The translations under genes and the position numbers were made by a program. Under the pieces are notes generated by a model. That model did no database searches. It worked only from the letters and a program-made list of their open reading frames with translations, and was not told where the DNA came from. From contig NZ_JYON01000018.1 in assembly GCF_000952155.1 (NCBI RefSeq), positions 1-64,000 of the forward strand: a stretch of DNA of 64,000 nt. Direction: 5' to 3'. Below are positions 8,697 to 16,354 of this stretch, piece after piece (positions within the stretch are counted from its first letter, which is position 1; every line of letters starts with the position of its first letter). Origin of the DNA: Aliterella atlantica CENA595 (GTDB lineage Bacteria; Cyanobacteriota; Cyanobacteriia; Cyanobacteriales; Chroococcidiopsidaceae).

Positions 8697-9272
8697 ATGG
8701 CAAACTTCAAGCAGAGACTAAGTACCTTTTTTGAATCAGATATATTTGTATTACATGAAGATGAAGTCGATACTTTTTTGAGCAATTATCCTCCAGAAGA
8801 GGTTGTTGAATGTTTAACAAACAAACTAAAGCTTTTATCAGTATTTCGAGACGGAGATGAAGCATGGCGATTAGGACGGATATTTTGTTACATCTCCTCT
8901 AAATATTCTGCTGACACGCAAGTATATTCTCTACTGAATACTTCTACACTGTTTAATAGAGAATCAATGATGCATTTTTTATCGGGGTACTGGTATGGTG
9001 ATTCAAATGCTGATTTAGAGATTGTAGTGAAAATTGCCGAAGAAGTTGTAGATGCAATTGCTAATACCGACAATGTGAAATGCATTCAAAACTTGATTTT
9101 AGTAGCGATTGAAGCTGTCTCTGTTGCTTATTCGTACAACGAACAGTCATTTAAAGATAATAGAAATTTAGATAAGCAAATAAAAGAAAAAACTACAATT
9201 TTTAAAAAATATGTACTTGAGGTTGTTCCTACATCCACACATTATCAATTACTCTTGAATATTAAAGAATAA
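8697..9272 (+). CDS. Unknown 191-residue protein
   Basis: I do not recognise this protein. It is acidic to neutral, has no signal peptide or membrane helix, and is mostly alpha-helical by composition (for example EEVVECLTNKLKLL and EIVVKIAEEVVDAIA). It has a short basic C-terminal part with KQIKEKTTIFKKYV. The helical, HEAT-like pattern resembles immunity or antitoxin-type proteins found beside contact-dependent toxins, but no toxin gene lies next to it. The gene is AT-rich relative to its neighbours and lacks HIP1 octamers, which may mean recent arrival. ATG at 8697 is the only good start; no clear Shine-Dalgarno sequence is seen. Confidence 0.65.
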   Translation: MANFKQRLSTFFESDIFVLHEDEVDTFLSNYPPEEVVECLTNKLKLLSVFRDGDEAWRLGRIFCYISSKYSADTQVYSLLNTSTLFNRESMMHFLSGYWYGDSNADLEIVVKIAEEVVDAIANTDNVKCIQNLILVAIEAVSVAYSYNEQSFKDNRNLDKQIKEKTTIFKKYVLEVVPTSTHYQLLLNIKE

Positions 9273-9576
9273 AAAATATACCGTCCATCACTCTAAATTG
9301 TAAGTCAAAACCTAAAATAATCTATGCAGTGACGCAATGACTGGTAAAACTTTTATTTCTGTGTGTTGTTTTGTCTAATGGCTAGAGCCTGATGTTTACG
9401 AAGTCACTTGCTAAAGTGATTAGTTATTCTGCTACCTGTACGTAAGCCATGATGTAAATTTTGAGATTAGTTCTAGTTGCTGGTGCGATCGCATCTGGGG
9501 CGAAATTACGGTGCGATCGCCGCAAAAATTCTGAATTCACATAAACTGAGTCTCATTTTTTAAAAGAACATACTCA
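9273..9576. other. Intergenic region with a HIP1-bounded cassette
   Basis: No open frame of note is present. A small stem (TCACTT/AAGTGA) lies near 9400-9420. A 36-bp cassette bounded by two HIP1 octamers lies at 9485-9520 and resembles the one at 8044-8079. No tRNA or other RNA gene was seen. Confidence 0.5.
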
Positions 9577-10509
9577 TCAAGTCTCGGTGTCAATTTTGTA
9601 TTCTCGTTCTAGAAAAGTTAATAATTTCTCTTCTAAATCAGTCAAATAAGTTTGTTTACTCAAAGCCTCTAACACAGAAGTCGCACCTCTGTCTAACTCG
9701 CATTGCCACAGCCGCCTAATTCGTCTCAAGACGATCGGAAATTGATGTACTACGTCAGGCGAATCAACTGATTTTAAATTTTCTGGTTTGACAGCGATCG
9801 TTGTATTACAAACATCCACCTTGACAGTAAATTCATTCAAATCTACCGCCACACAAGGGTAGCAATTATATCTGCGTTCCTCCCCCTCTAATTGAGTGAG
9901 CGTAAAAACATCGCCAACAGCACAAAATTCAGTAGCATAACGCAATGGTCTTTCCTTCAGTTGCTCAACAATACTTTTGACTATACGACCACTGGGGGCT
10001 TTCCCGCCTGCTGACTCTACAGCTTGCTGCCAAATCATGATTTGTTGGGCTGGTTCTAACTTGGTTAGCGGTCTAACTTGATATTCATTGGTTGGGAGAA
10101 TGTGTGCGCCACTTGTGCCTGATTTTTTTTGTGCGCTATTAGCGCACAAATTCTCTACTACATCTGCAGCATCAATTAGTTGATAACAGTGACGACGGTG
10201 ATATCCAAACCGATTTTTGCAGTAATCCTCAAATGTCCGATGCGTGTCTCTGTAAAGCTTTCTATCTCTAAGTTCTCGTAGTGCTGTCCCTGCCTCATAA
10301 AATACCCGTTCTACTCGCAATTCCAAGCGGTGGCGATCGCTCAATTCATCATCGCTTAATTCCTCAACAACTTCAGAACTAAAGTTGCGATCGCCATCTA
10401 ACTCCAAGCCCAATTGATAGAAAGATAGGGAAACTTGCTTCTCAGCAACACGAGCAGAAACTTTTATAACTGAGTACGACTGACGGGCAGTTTGTTCTAG
10501 AATATTCAT
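9577..10509 (-). CDS. Plasmid-style DNA-binding-like protein
   Basis: The protein has 310 residues. The central part, about residues 60-115, reads RVFYEAGTALRELRDRKLY followed by THRTFEDYCKNRFGYHRRHCYQLIDAADVV. This pattern is common in cyanobacterial plasmid and prophage proteins that probably bind DNA through a helix-turn-helix (the FGYHRRHCYQLIDAA stretch). A segment near residue 170 (GGKAPSGRIVKSIVEQLKER) and a KOW-like middle part follow, then a C-terminal helix. The exact family and role (partition, replication or regulation) are not clear to me. It lies divergent from the small RHH-like gene at 10665; both may be remnants of an integrated plasmid or element. Confidence 0.55.
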   Translation of the reverse strand: MNILEQTARQSYSVIKVSARVAEKQVSLSFYQLGLELDGDRNFSSEVVEELSDDELSDRHRLELRVERVFYEAGTALRELRDRKLYRDTHRTFEDYCKNRFGYHRRHCYQLIDAADVVENLCANSAQKKSGTSGAHILPTNEYQVRPLTKLEPAQQIMIWQQAVESAGGKAPSGRIVKSIVEQLKERPLRYATEFCAVGDVFTLTQLEGEERRYNCYPCVAVDLNEFTVKVDVCNTTIAVKPENLKSVDSPDVVHQFPIVLRRIRRLWQCELDRGATSVLEALSKQTYLTDLEEKLLTFLEREYKIDTET

Positions 10510-10631
10510 GGTGTCTAACCACTAAAAAACTGGGATGAGCGAGGTTCCAGCTTTCTCATCCCTAAATTAATAATATCATTGTACGGCGCTATAAAGACTA
10601 TTAATTCATGCTATTTAACCCTGAAAAGCGC

Positions 10632-10637
10632 TATAAT
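10632..10637 (+). promoter_or_regulatory. Possible -10 box of the RHH-like gene
   Basis: A perfect TATAAT lies 27 bases before the ATG at 10665. No good -35 element is seen at the usual distance, so this may be an extended or activator-dependent promoter. Confidence 0.4.
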
Positions 10638-10664
10638 TAACCCATGTTAAGTTAGACTTTGCAA

Positions 10665-10901
10665 ATGGCGCGACCAGGTGGCAATCCAGACTTTGGGACG
10701 AAGTACCGCTTTGATAACGGTAGAGCCGAGCCGCTATCAGAGCAGGTAAAGGCGCAGGTGCATCCAGATGTCAAGCACCAGCTAAAAGAGTTAGCGATCT
10801 CCAAACAATGCACAGTACCAGATTTAATCAGAGAGGCGATTGAGCAATATTTAGCGAAGGCGCAAGCTGAAGATACAAGCAAAGACGCGATCGCCCTTTA
10901 G
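10665..10901 (+). CDS. Small ribbon-helix-helix-like protein
   Basis: The protein has 78 residues from ATG at 10665; a TTG two codons earlier is less likely. The N-terminus is basic and flexible (MARPGGNPDFGTKYRF, then PLSEQVKAQVHPDVKHQL). The second half has the helix pattern of CopG/MetJ-type DNA-binding proteins (KELAISKQCTVPDLIREAIE). A similar protein is encoded at 35130, upstream of the cmr operon, with the shared features GNP, KY and P-SE near the start. Such proteins are usually dimeric repressors or antitoxins. No toxin gene is adjacent. Confidence 0.65.
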   Translation: MARPGGNPDFGTKYRFDNGRAEPLSEQVKAQVHPDVKHQLKELAISKQCTVPDLIREAIEQYLAKAQAEDTSKDAIAL

Positions 10902-10945
10902 TTATTCTGCTTGCAAACACAATTGCTAGCGATCGCACCTTTATT

Positions 10946-11845
10946 CTACCGAGCGATCAATTGGCGTTGAACTGCTGCTTTTTTGCCTAAAATTACAGAG
11001 ATAAACACAAGAATCGCACAGCCAATAGTTATAGGTGCGATCGCTTCACCTAATAACAAAGCTGAAGCAAAAATTGTCAAAAATGGTTGCAACAGTTGAA
11101 TTTGACTAACCCTGGCTACACCACCAATTGCCAAGCCTTGATACCAAGCAAAGAAGGCAAAAAACTGACTGACAACACAAACATAACCAAACCCCAACCA
11201 AGCCGTAGGCGAAGCAACTAACCCATGCTGCATTATTGCAAAAACGGTGGGTAAAAATGCGATCGGGGCAGCTATTACCAAAGCCCAACAAATAACCTGC
11301 CAACCACCCATTACCTGCGCCAAACGTCCGCCCTCAGCGTAACCGAAAGCAGCAAAAATCATTGCTGCTAGTAAGGCAATATCTGCCATTTGCAAATGCC
11401 CTGCACCAGAAATGACAGCAAAACTAACTACTATAATGCTGCCGAAAATACTAGCAAGCCAAAAACCGAGCGTTGGACGATCGCCCGCGCGGATAGTTCC
11501 AGCGATCGCTGTTGCCAAAGGACCTATACCTAAAACAATCGCCCCGTGAGATGCAGGTAATCGCTGCATCGCCCAAGCAGACAATAGAGGAAAGCCGAAT
11601 ATTACACCTAATGCAACTATTAATAGACTTTTTATTTGCGTTCTAGAAGGGCGCTTTTGTCTAGTTATGCCTAAAAGTGCTGCTGCTAAAATAGCTGCAA
11701 CCAAAGCACGTCCCAAGCCAACTAAGATAGGATCTAAATCGGCTACAGCTACCCGCGTTGCTGGCAAAGTTAGACTAAAACCGAGTACGCCAAAAAAACC
11801 GTAGATTAAACCAAGAGTTTCTACCTCTATAGGCGATCGCTGCAT
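10946..11845 (-). CDS. EamA-family (DMT superfamily) membrane transporter
   Basis: The protein has 299 residues with about ten hydrophobic helices arranged as two EamA repeats (about residues 10-140 and 155-290). It has the usual FGVLGFSLTLPATR start and a GFGYVCVVSQFFAFFAWYQG loop in the second half. EamA proteins export small metabolites. Its ATG (11845) shares one base with the pdxJ stop codon (TGATG), so it is translated by coupling with pdxJ. With its B6-related neighbours, a vitamer or amino-acid derivative is a plausible substrate, but that is inference. Confidence 0.88.
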   Translation of the reverse strand: MQRSPIEVETLGLIYGFFGVLGFSLTLPATRVAVADLDPILVGLGRALVAAILAAALLGITRQKRPSRTQIKSLLIVALGVIFGFPLLSAWAMQRLPASHGAIVLGIGPLATAIAGTIRAGDRPTLGFWLASIFGSIIVVSFAVISGAGHLQMADIALLAAMIFAAFGYAEGGRLAQVMGGWQVICWALVIAAPIAFLPTVFAIMQHGLVASPTAWLGFGYVCVVSQFFAFFAWYQGLAIGGVARVSQIQLLQPFLTIFASALLLGEAIAPITIGCAILVFISVILGKKAAVQRQLIAR

Positions 11846-12573
11846 CAGTCTCCCTTTGTATTCGACAGAACCTTTAAGTATTGTTTGACTGCATTAAATA
11901 ACCCCATATCTAAAGCATCAGCTACTAATGCATGACCGATAGATACTTCTAAAATGCCTGGGATAGAACAAAACTTACCAAGATTATGCAGATTTAGATC
12001 GTGTCCAGCATTTACACCTAAACCAATTGATTGAGCTTTACGAGCAGCATTAGCGTATTGTATAAAGACTGATTCTACATTACCCGTTCGATATGCTGTA
12101 GCATAGGGTTCTGTATATAGTTCAATTCGATCTGCTCCTATTTCTTGAGCGCGTTGAATTTGAGCTAGATCGCATTCCATAAATAGACTAACTCTAATTC
12201 CCAAGTCTTTTAACTGTTGAATAATTGGTATAAGGCAATCGCTTTCCTCTAATAAATTCCATCCCCGATCTGAAGTAAATGCATCAGGCGCATCGGGTAC
12301 GAGAGTGCATTGAGTTGGTTGCACTCTACAGACAATCTCCATAAATTCCGGCGTGGGATTGCCTTCAACGTTAAATTCAACTGTTAGTATCTCTGCTAGT
12401 GCATAGACATCCGCATACTTAATGTGTCGCTCATCTGGACGTGGGTGAACGGTGATACCATGTGCGCCAGCGTTTATACAAGTATTTGCCGCTTGAATAA
12501 CGCTAGGTAGGTCTAAATTACGACTATTTCTAAGTAGAGCAATTTTATTTAAGTTAACGCTGAGATTAGTCAT
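11845..12573 (-). CDS. pdxJ: Pyridoxine 5'-phosphate synthase
   Basis: The protein has 242 residues, the usual length for PdxJ. This enzyme joins 1-deoxyxylulose 5-phosphate and 3-amino-2-oxopropyl phosphate to give pyridoxine 5'-phosphate, the last ring-forming step of the DXP-dependent vitamin B6 route. Recognisable TIM-barrel signatures are LSVNLNKIALLRNSR, AGAHGITVHPRPDERHI, EFNVEGNPTPEF, CTLVPDAP, DRIELYTEPYA, LGVNAGHDLNLHNL and EVSIGHALVADAL. The gene sits between a pyridoxamine-phosphate-oxidase-like gene and an EamA transporter on the same strand, and a PdxR-type regulator is divergent. This may be an additional copy beside the housekeeping pdxJ; only the whole genome would tell. Confidence 0.93.
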   Translation of the reverse strand: MTNLSVNLNKIALLRNSRNLDLPSVIQAANTCINAGAHGITVHPRPDERHIKYADVYALAEILTVEFNVEGNPTPEFMEIVCRVQPTQCTLVPDAPDAFTSDRGWNLLEESDCLIPIIQQLKDLGIRVSLFMECDLAQIQRAQEIGADRIELYTEPYATAYRTGNVESVFIQYANAARKAQSIGLGVNAGHDLNLHNLGKFCSIPGILEVSIGHALVADALDMGLFNAVKQYLKVLSNTKGD

Positions 12574-12615
12574 TATCTATAGCCTGAAACTTGCAATCTA
12601 AGCTCGATAGTCCTC

Positions 12616-13284
12616 TTACACCCTATTTTTGCTAGTGTAATTCTGCACGTAAGCGGGTAACTCAATTTCTGAGCGCAAACGAGAATCGGCAATTGGTGTA
12701 GATGCGACTAACTGCAATGGTATTTCTCCAGCCCATACTGGTAATTGATAATCTGCTTCATCATCATTAGGCGCACCAGTACGGATTTTGGCACTAGCTT
12801 CTACCAATGGTAAAGATAATACTAGAGTGCCAGCAATTTCCTGCGGACTTGGCGATCGCACTTCTGCCCATCTTCCAGGTATTATATGCTCGGTAAAGGC
12901 ATACAGGGCTGCTAGCTTTTCTTGAGGATCTTGCACTGTTATTACTGTACCAAATACTACTACTGAGCGGTAATTCATCGAGTGATGAAATGCCGATCGC
13001 GCCAATACTAAACCATCTAGTAAGGTAACGTTAACGCAGACTTCTACTCCTTTTTGCAAAGTCCGTAACATCCGACTAGCAGGCGAACCGTGAATATACA
13101 AAGTGTCTTCAATTCGCCCGTAAGCTGTAGGTATTACATAGGGCTGATTGTCAACAACAAAGCTGACGTAACATATCAATCCTTCATCCAAAATTTGGTA
13201 GATAGTTGCGCGATCGTATTCTCCCCGCTGCGGTAAGCGCTTAATATTGCTTCTTGGTGTCGGTGTAAAGCAAGTCTCGCTCAT
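12616..13284 (-). CDS. Pyridoxamine 5'-phosphate oxidase-like flavin-binding protein
   Basis: The protein has 222 residues. It contains the split-barrel FMN-binding fold of the PNPOx-like/NimA-related group: GLICYVSFVVDNQPYVIPTA, then DTLYIHGSPASRML, VCVNVTLLDGLVLARSAFHH and MNYRSVVVFG. The family includes true pyridoxamine phosphate oxidases, nitroimidazole reductases and haem-related proteins, so the exact reaction is uncertain. Its position at the head of the pdxJ-EamA run, divergent from a MocR/PdxR-type regulator, argues for a B6-linked role. The intergenic gap to the regulator is about 90 bp and probably holds both promoters. Confidence 0.82.
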   Translation of the reverse strand: MSETCFTPTPRSNIKRLPQRGEYDRATIYQILDEGLICYVSFVVDNQPYVIPTAYGRIEDTLYIHGSPASRMLRTLQKGVEVCVNVTLLDGLVLARSAFHHSMNYRSVVVFGTVITVQDPQEKLAALYAFTEHIIPGRWAEVRSPSPQEIAGTLVLSLPLVEASAKIRTGAPNDDEADYQLPVWAGEIPLQLVASTPIADSRLRSEIELPAYVQNYTSKNRV

Positions 13285-13373
13285 GTCTATTTAATTTTTG
13301 ACTACACAGCTACACTAATAATTAAATTGGACTTATACAAGTGCCAATTTTAAATTTATCTACCAGTCCAGTT

Positions 13374-14834
13374 ATGGAATTTGCGATCGCTCTCGATCCT
13401 CAAAGTAACCTACCCTTGCACCGCCAAGTGTACGAAGCCTTGCGGCAATTAATTTTAGCTGGGAAATTGTTACCCAAACAGCGATTACCTTCAACGCGGG
13501 CTTTGGCAAAGTCTCTATCAATTTCCCGCGCTACAGTGACTCAAAGCTACGAACAGCTAATTAGCGAAGGATATCTGCAAACAATTAGCGGCGGGGGTAC
13601 TTATGTCTGCGACTTTTTACCTGAAGAATTTTTGCACTCTAAGCCTACCCTGCAACCAAATACAGATTGCGTAACCGATAACATCAATCTCTCTACTTAT
13701 GGCACTAACTTAATAACTAATGCACCTTTATATTCGCCACGCTTGAGTTTACCAATTGAGTTTCGCTACGGACAACCTGCTTTAGATGCTTTTCCTTTAA
13801 ACTTGTGGCGGCAATTAATCTCGCGTCATTGTCGGCAAAGCGATCGCCTAATGTTAGATTATGCAACTGATTCTTTGGGATATCAACCCCTTAGAGACGC
13901 GATCGCCCGTTATCTAATCCAGTCGCGGGCTGTTCAATGCCACGCCGACCAAATTATCATTGTTGGCGGTTCTCAACAAGCCCTCGATTTAGTTAGCCGC
14001 GTAGCGATCGATCCAGGCGATGGAATAGCAGTAGAAGATCCAGGCTATTTAGGAGCGCGTCATGTTTTCCTTTCTCAAGCAGCCAAGCTTTATCCTATAC
14101 CAGTAGATCGCTTAGGAATGCAAATCGAGCAACTATACCAGTTGTCTAATATCAAATTAGTCTATATCACGCCTTCTCACCAGTTCCCCACTGGAGCGTT
14201 ATTATCTTTGTCGCGACGGCTAGAACTATTAGCTTGGGCGAAGCAAACAGGCGGATTAATTATTGAAGACGACTATGATAGCGAATTTCGCTACGAAGGA
14301 CGACCTATACCAGCATTGCAAGGATTAGATCGCACTAATTCTGTCATCTATATTGGTACATTTTCTAAGGTTCTATTTCCTTCATTGCGAATTGCTTATT
14401 TAGTAGTACCGCCTAAATTAGTAAATGTATTTGCCCGCGCTAAATGGCTGGTAGATAGACAATCGCCACTTTTAGAGCAATATGTGTTGACAGATTTTAT
14501 CAACGAAGGGCATTTAGAAAGACATATCCGCCGCATGAGGGCGCTTTATGACAGGCGACGACAAGCTTTAGTAGAAGCATTAGTAAACGACTTTAGCGAT
14601 CGCATCACAATTTGCGGCGAAAATGCAGGTATGCACTTGATGGTGCGATTATCTACTAATTTGAGCGATCGCACCATAATTGAACGGGCTAGGGCTGTAG
14701 GTGTAGGCTTAGTTAGCGCTCGTCAGTATTACCTCAAAAACACTTGCAACTGTGAGTTTGTCTTCGGTTACGCAGATTTAGACGAGGCGGAGATTGCAAC
14801 TGGAGTACAAAAGTTAGCCGCTGCAATTAACTAG
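13374..14834 (+). CDS. MocR/PdxR-family transcriptional regulator
   Basis: The protein has 486 residues from ATG at 13374; an in-frame GTG at 13341 would add 11 residues. Residues about 10-75 form a GntR-type winged helix (LPLHRQVYEALRQLILAGKL, then LPSTRALAKSLSISRATVTQ). The rest is a fold-type I aminotransferase domain that binds pyridoxal phosphate, with the Schiff-base lysine in GTFSKVLFPSLR. PdxR-like members sense pyridoxal phosphate and control B6 genes; others control taurine or GABA use. The divergent PNPOx-like, pdxJ and EamA genes make a B6 regulator likely. The 3' end overlaps the convergent lepB gene by eight bases. Confidence 0.9.
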   Translation: MEFAIALDPQSNLPLHRQVYEALRQLILAGKLLPKQRLPSTRALAKSLSISRATVTQSYEQLISEGYLQTISGGGTYVCDFLPEEFLHSKPTLQPNTDCVTDNINLSTYGTNLITNAPLYSPRLSLPIEFRYGQPALDAFPLNLWRQLISRHCRQSDRLMLDYATDSLGYQPLRDAIARYLIQSRAVQCHADQIIIVGGSQQALDLVSRVAIDPGDGIAVEDPGYLGARHVFLSQAAKLYPIPVDRLGMQIEQLYQLSNIKLVYITPSHQFPTGALLSLSRRLELLAWAKQTGGLIIEDDYDSEFRYEGRPIPALQGLDRTNSVIYIGTFSKVLFPSLRIAYLVVPPKLVNVFARAKWLVDRQSPLLEQYVLTDFINEGHLERHIRRMRALYDRRRQALVEALVNDFSDRITICGENAGMHLMVRLSTNLSDRTIIERARAVGVGLVSARQYYLKNTCNCEFVFGYADLDEAEIATGVQKLAAAIN

Positions 14835-15405
14835 GTAAAATACTAATACGTTCGGGGGGCCAAAAGCGAACGACTGCTTTACCAATAATGCGATCGCTAC
14901 TAACAAATCCCCAAATATGTCCATCGTAGCTCTGATTGCGATTGTCTCCTAGTACCAAATAAGAGTTAGCAGGCACAACTTGCGGTCCCCAAGTATAATT
15001 TGGTTGAGCGGCAATGTAATTTTCTCTTAAAGGCATATTGTTCGCGTACACCTGCCCGCCTTTGATTTCGATTTGCTCTCCTGGCAAGCCAATTACGCGC
15101 TTAATAAACGGATCGTTAGAACGCTCTTTCTCAGTGACTTTTTGCGGTGGCGTAAATACGACGATATCACCGCGATTGGGTTTGGTGAAATGATAGCTAA
15201 CTTTATCTACAACTAAGCGATCGTTCGTTTCTAATGTTGGTTCCATCGAACCAGAAGGAATTAAGTAACACTGCGCCGCAGCCATGCGAAAGCCAAAAGC
15301 TAAAATAACGGTTAATCCTACAGTTCTTACTGCTTCTAGCCCAGGATTTTCGGATTTGCTCAACTGAAAACTTTGCAAACGAACAGATTTAGCAATTGAC
15401 TTCAC
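14827..15405 (-). CDS. lepB: Signal peptidase I
   Basis: The protein has 192 residues. An N-terminal membrane helix (about residues 24-45) precedes the catalytic domain facing the periplasm or lumen side. The catalytic serine is Ser53 in IPSGSMEPTL and the general-base lysine is Lys102 in DPFIKRVIGLPGE. The box GDNRNQSYDGHIWGFV near the end is also typical. The enzyme removes signal peptides from exported preproteins; cyanobacteria usually have two such genes, for thylakoid and plasma membranes. It converges on and overlaps the MocR-type regulator gene, so it is transcribed on its own. Confidence 0.95.
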   Translation of the reverse strand: MKSIAKSVRLQSFQLSKSENPGLEAVRTVGLTVILAFGFRMAAAQCYLIPSGSMEPTLETNDRLVVDKVSYHFTKPNRGDIVVFTPPQKVTEKERSNDPFIKRVIGLPGEQIEIKGGQVYANNMPLRENYIAAQPNYTWGPQVVPANSYLVLGDNRNQSYDGHIWGFVSSDRIIGKAVVRFWPPERISILPS

Positions 15406-15525
15406 GATACTTCTCAGTATTTTTTCTAGATACTATTAAAATCTGATGTTACACATATCTATCAATATGCGTAGATTTACGTAGTGTTTTTGATTTTACC
15501 AAACAAGTACATAATCAGGAAAAAA

Positions 15526-16350
15526 TTATTGACGCTGCTCCCTAATTAAAGTTAAACTTATCCATTCTCCCTTATCGCTGTAGGCGCGAACCATCCTTTG
15601 GCGTTGTTGGGGTGCAACTAGCCAACCGACTTCCAGAAAAAAAGCTTTTCCTCCTTTTACCTGACAAGGAGAAGTAGCAGAAGCACCATCAGGGAGTAAC
15701 AAAATTTGAGTATCGTCGAAGTAGAGAACAGAACCATTGATACTTGCTTGGGAAGTAATATTGCGTCCTAAAAAACTTAACTCTTGGCGCAAGCGATCGC
15801 CTACTTTGATTATTTTCAAGCTAGTAGGGTAAATATCGGGCGATCGCCAATCGGGATAAATCGTTACAGCCTCACCCAGCCACTCTCCTACCAAATCGTC
15901 TACAGTTAATTGCGGGCGTTCAGGGGTACTTGTTCCAGCTAGCTGTTCGCGGATTAAAGTTAATCTATCTAATTTTCCGTTGTTAAATAACTGTACCAAA
16001 CGCAAGCGGCGATCGCCCAAAATCAAGCCTAATTCTGCGCCAAATTCCGCAAAAGGCGCTAATTGGATCGAACCAGAGGAAAAAGCGCCATTATCAAAAA
16101 ATAAGACCCCGCGTCCTAAAGAACTATATTCTAAAACCTTCTCATCTACTGGTTGATTAGGTGGCATTCGCCGGACGACTTGGCGCATTGTTTGGTTGTC
16201 ATTTAGTCCTGTAAAAGAAACTACCGTCGGTGTATCTTCTAATACATTACCTTGAGGCGAAAAGCGGGTAAAAGAACCATGCCATGCGCCTAAATTTTCT
16301 AGCAAACACTGCCATTGCGATCGCGTAGTTTGAGTATTTGATTCTGGCAT
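15526..16350 (-). CDS. DUF3598-family protein
   Basis: The protein has 274 residues. Signature segments are WQCLLENLGAWHGSFTRFSP near the start, GRGVLFFDNGAFSSGS, and in the second half LTVDDLVGEWLGEAVTIYPDW and DDTQILLLPDGASATSP. The two halves look like related beta-barrel (lipocalin-like) modules. DUF3598 occurs in cyanobacteria and plastids, and distant similarity to CpcS/CpcT-type chromophore lyase folds has been noted for such barrels, but its function is not known to me. The gene starts four bases after the histidine kinase stop, so the two are co-transcribed and may be functionally linked. Confidence 0.8.
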   Translation of the reverse strand: MPESNTQTTRSQWQCLLENLGAWHGSFTRFSPQGNVLEDTPTVVSFTGLNDNQTMRQVVRRMPPNQPVDEKVLEYSSLGRGVLFFDNGAFSSGSIQLAPFAEFGAELGLILGDRRLRLVQLFNNGKLDRLTLIREQLAGTSTPERPQLTVDDLVGEWLGEAVTIYPDWRSPDIYPTSLKIIKVGDRLRQELSFLGRNITSQASINGSVLYFDDTQILLLPDGASATSPCQVKGGKAFFLEVGWLVAPQQRQRMVRAYSDKGEWISLTLIREQRQ

Positions 16351-16354
16351 AGCT

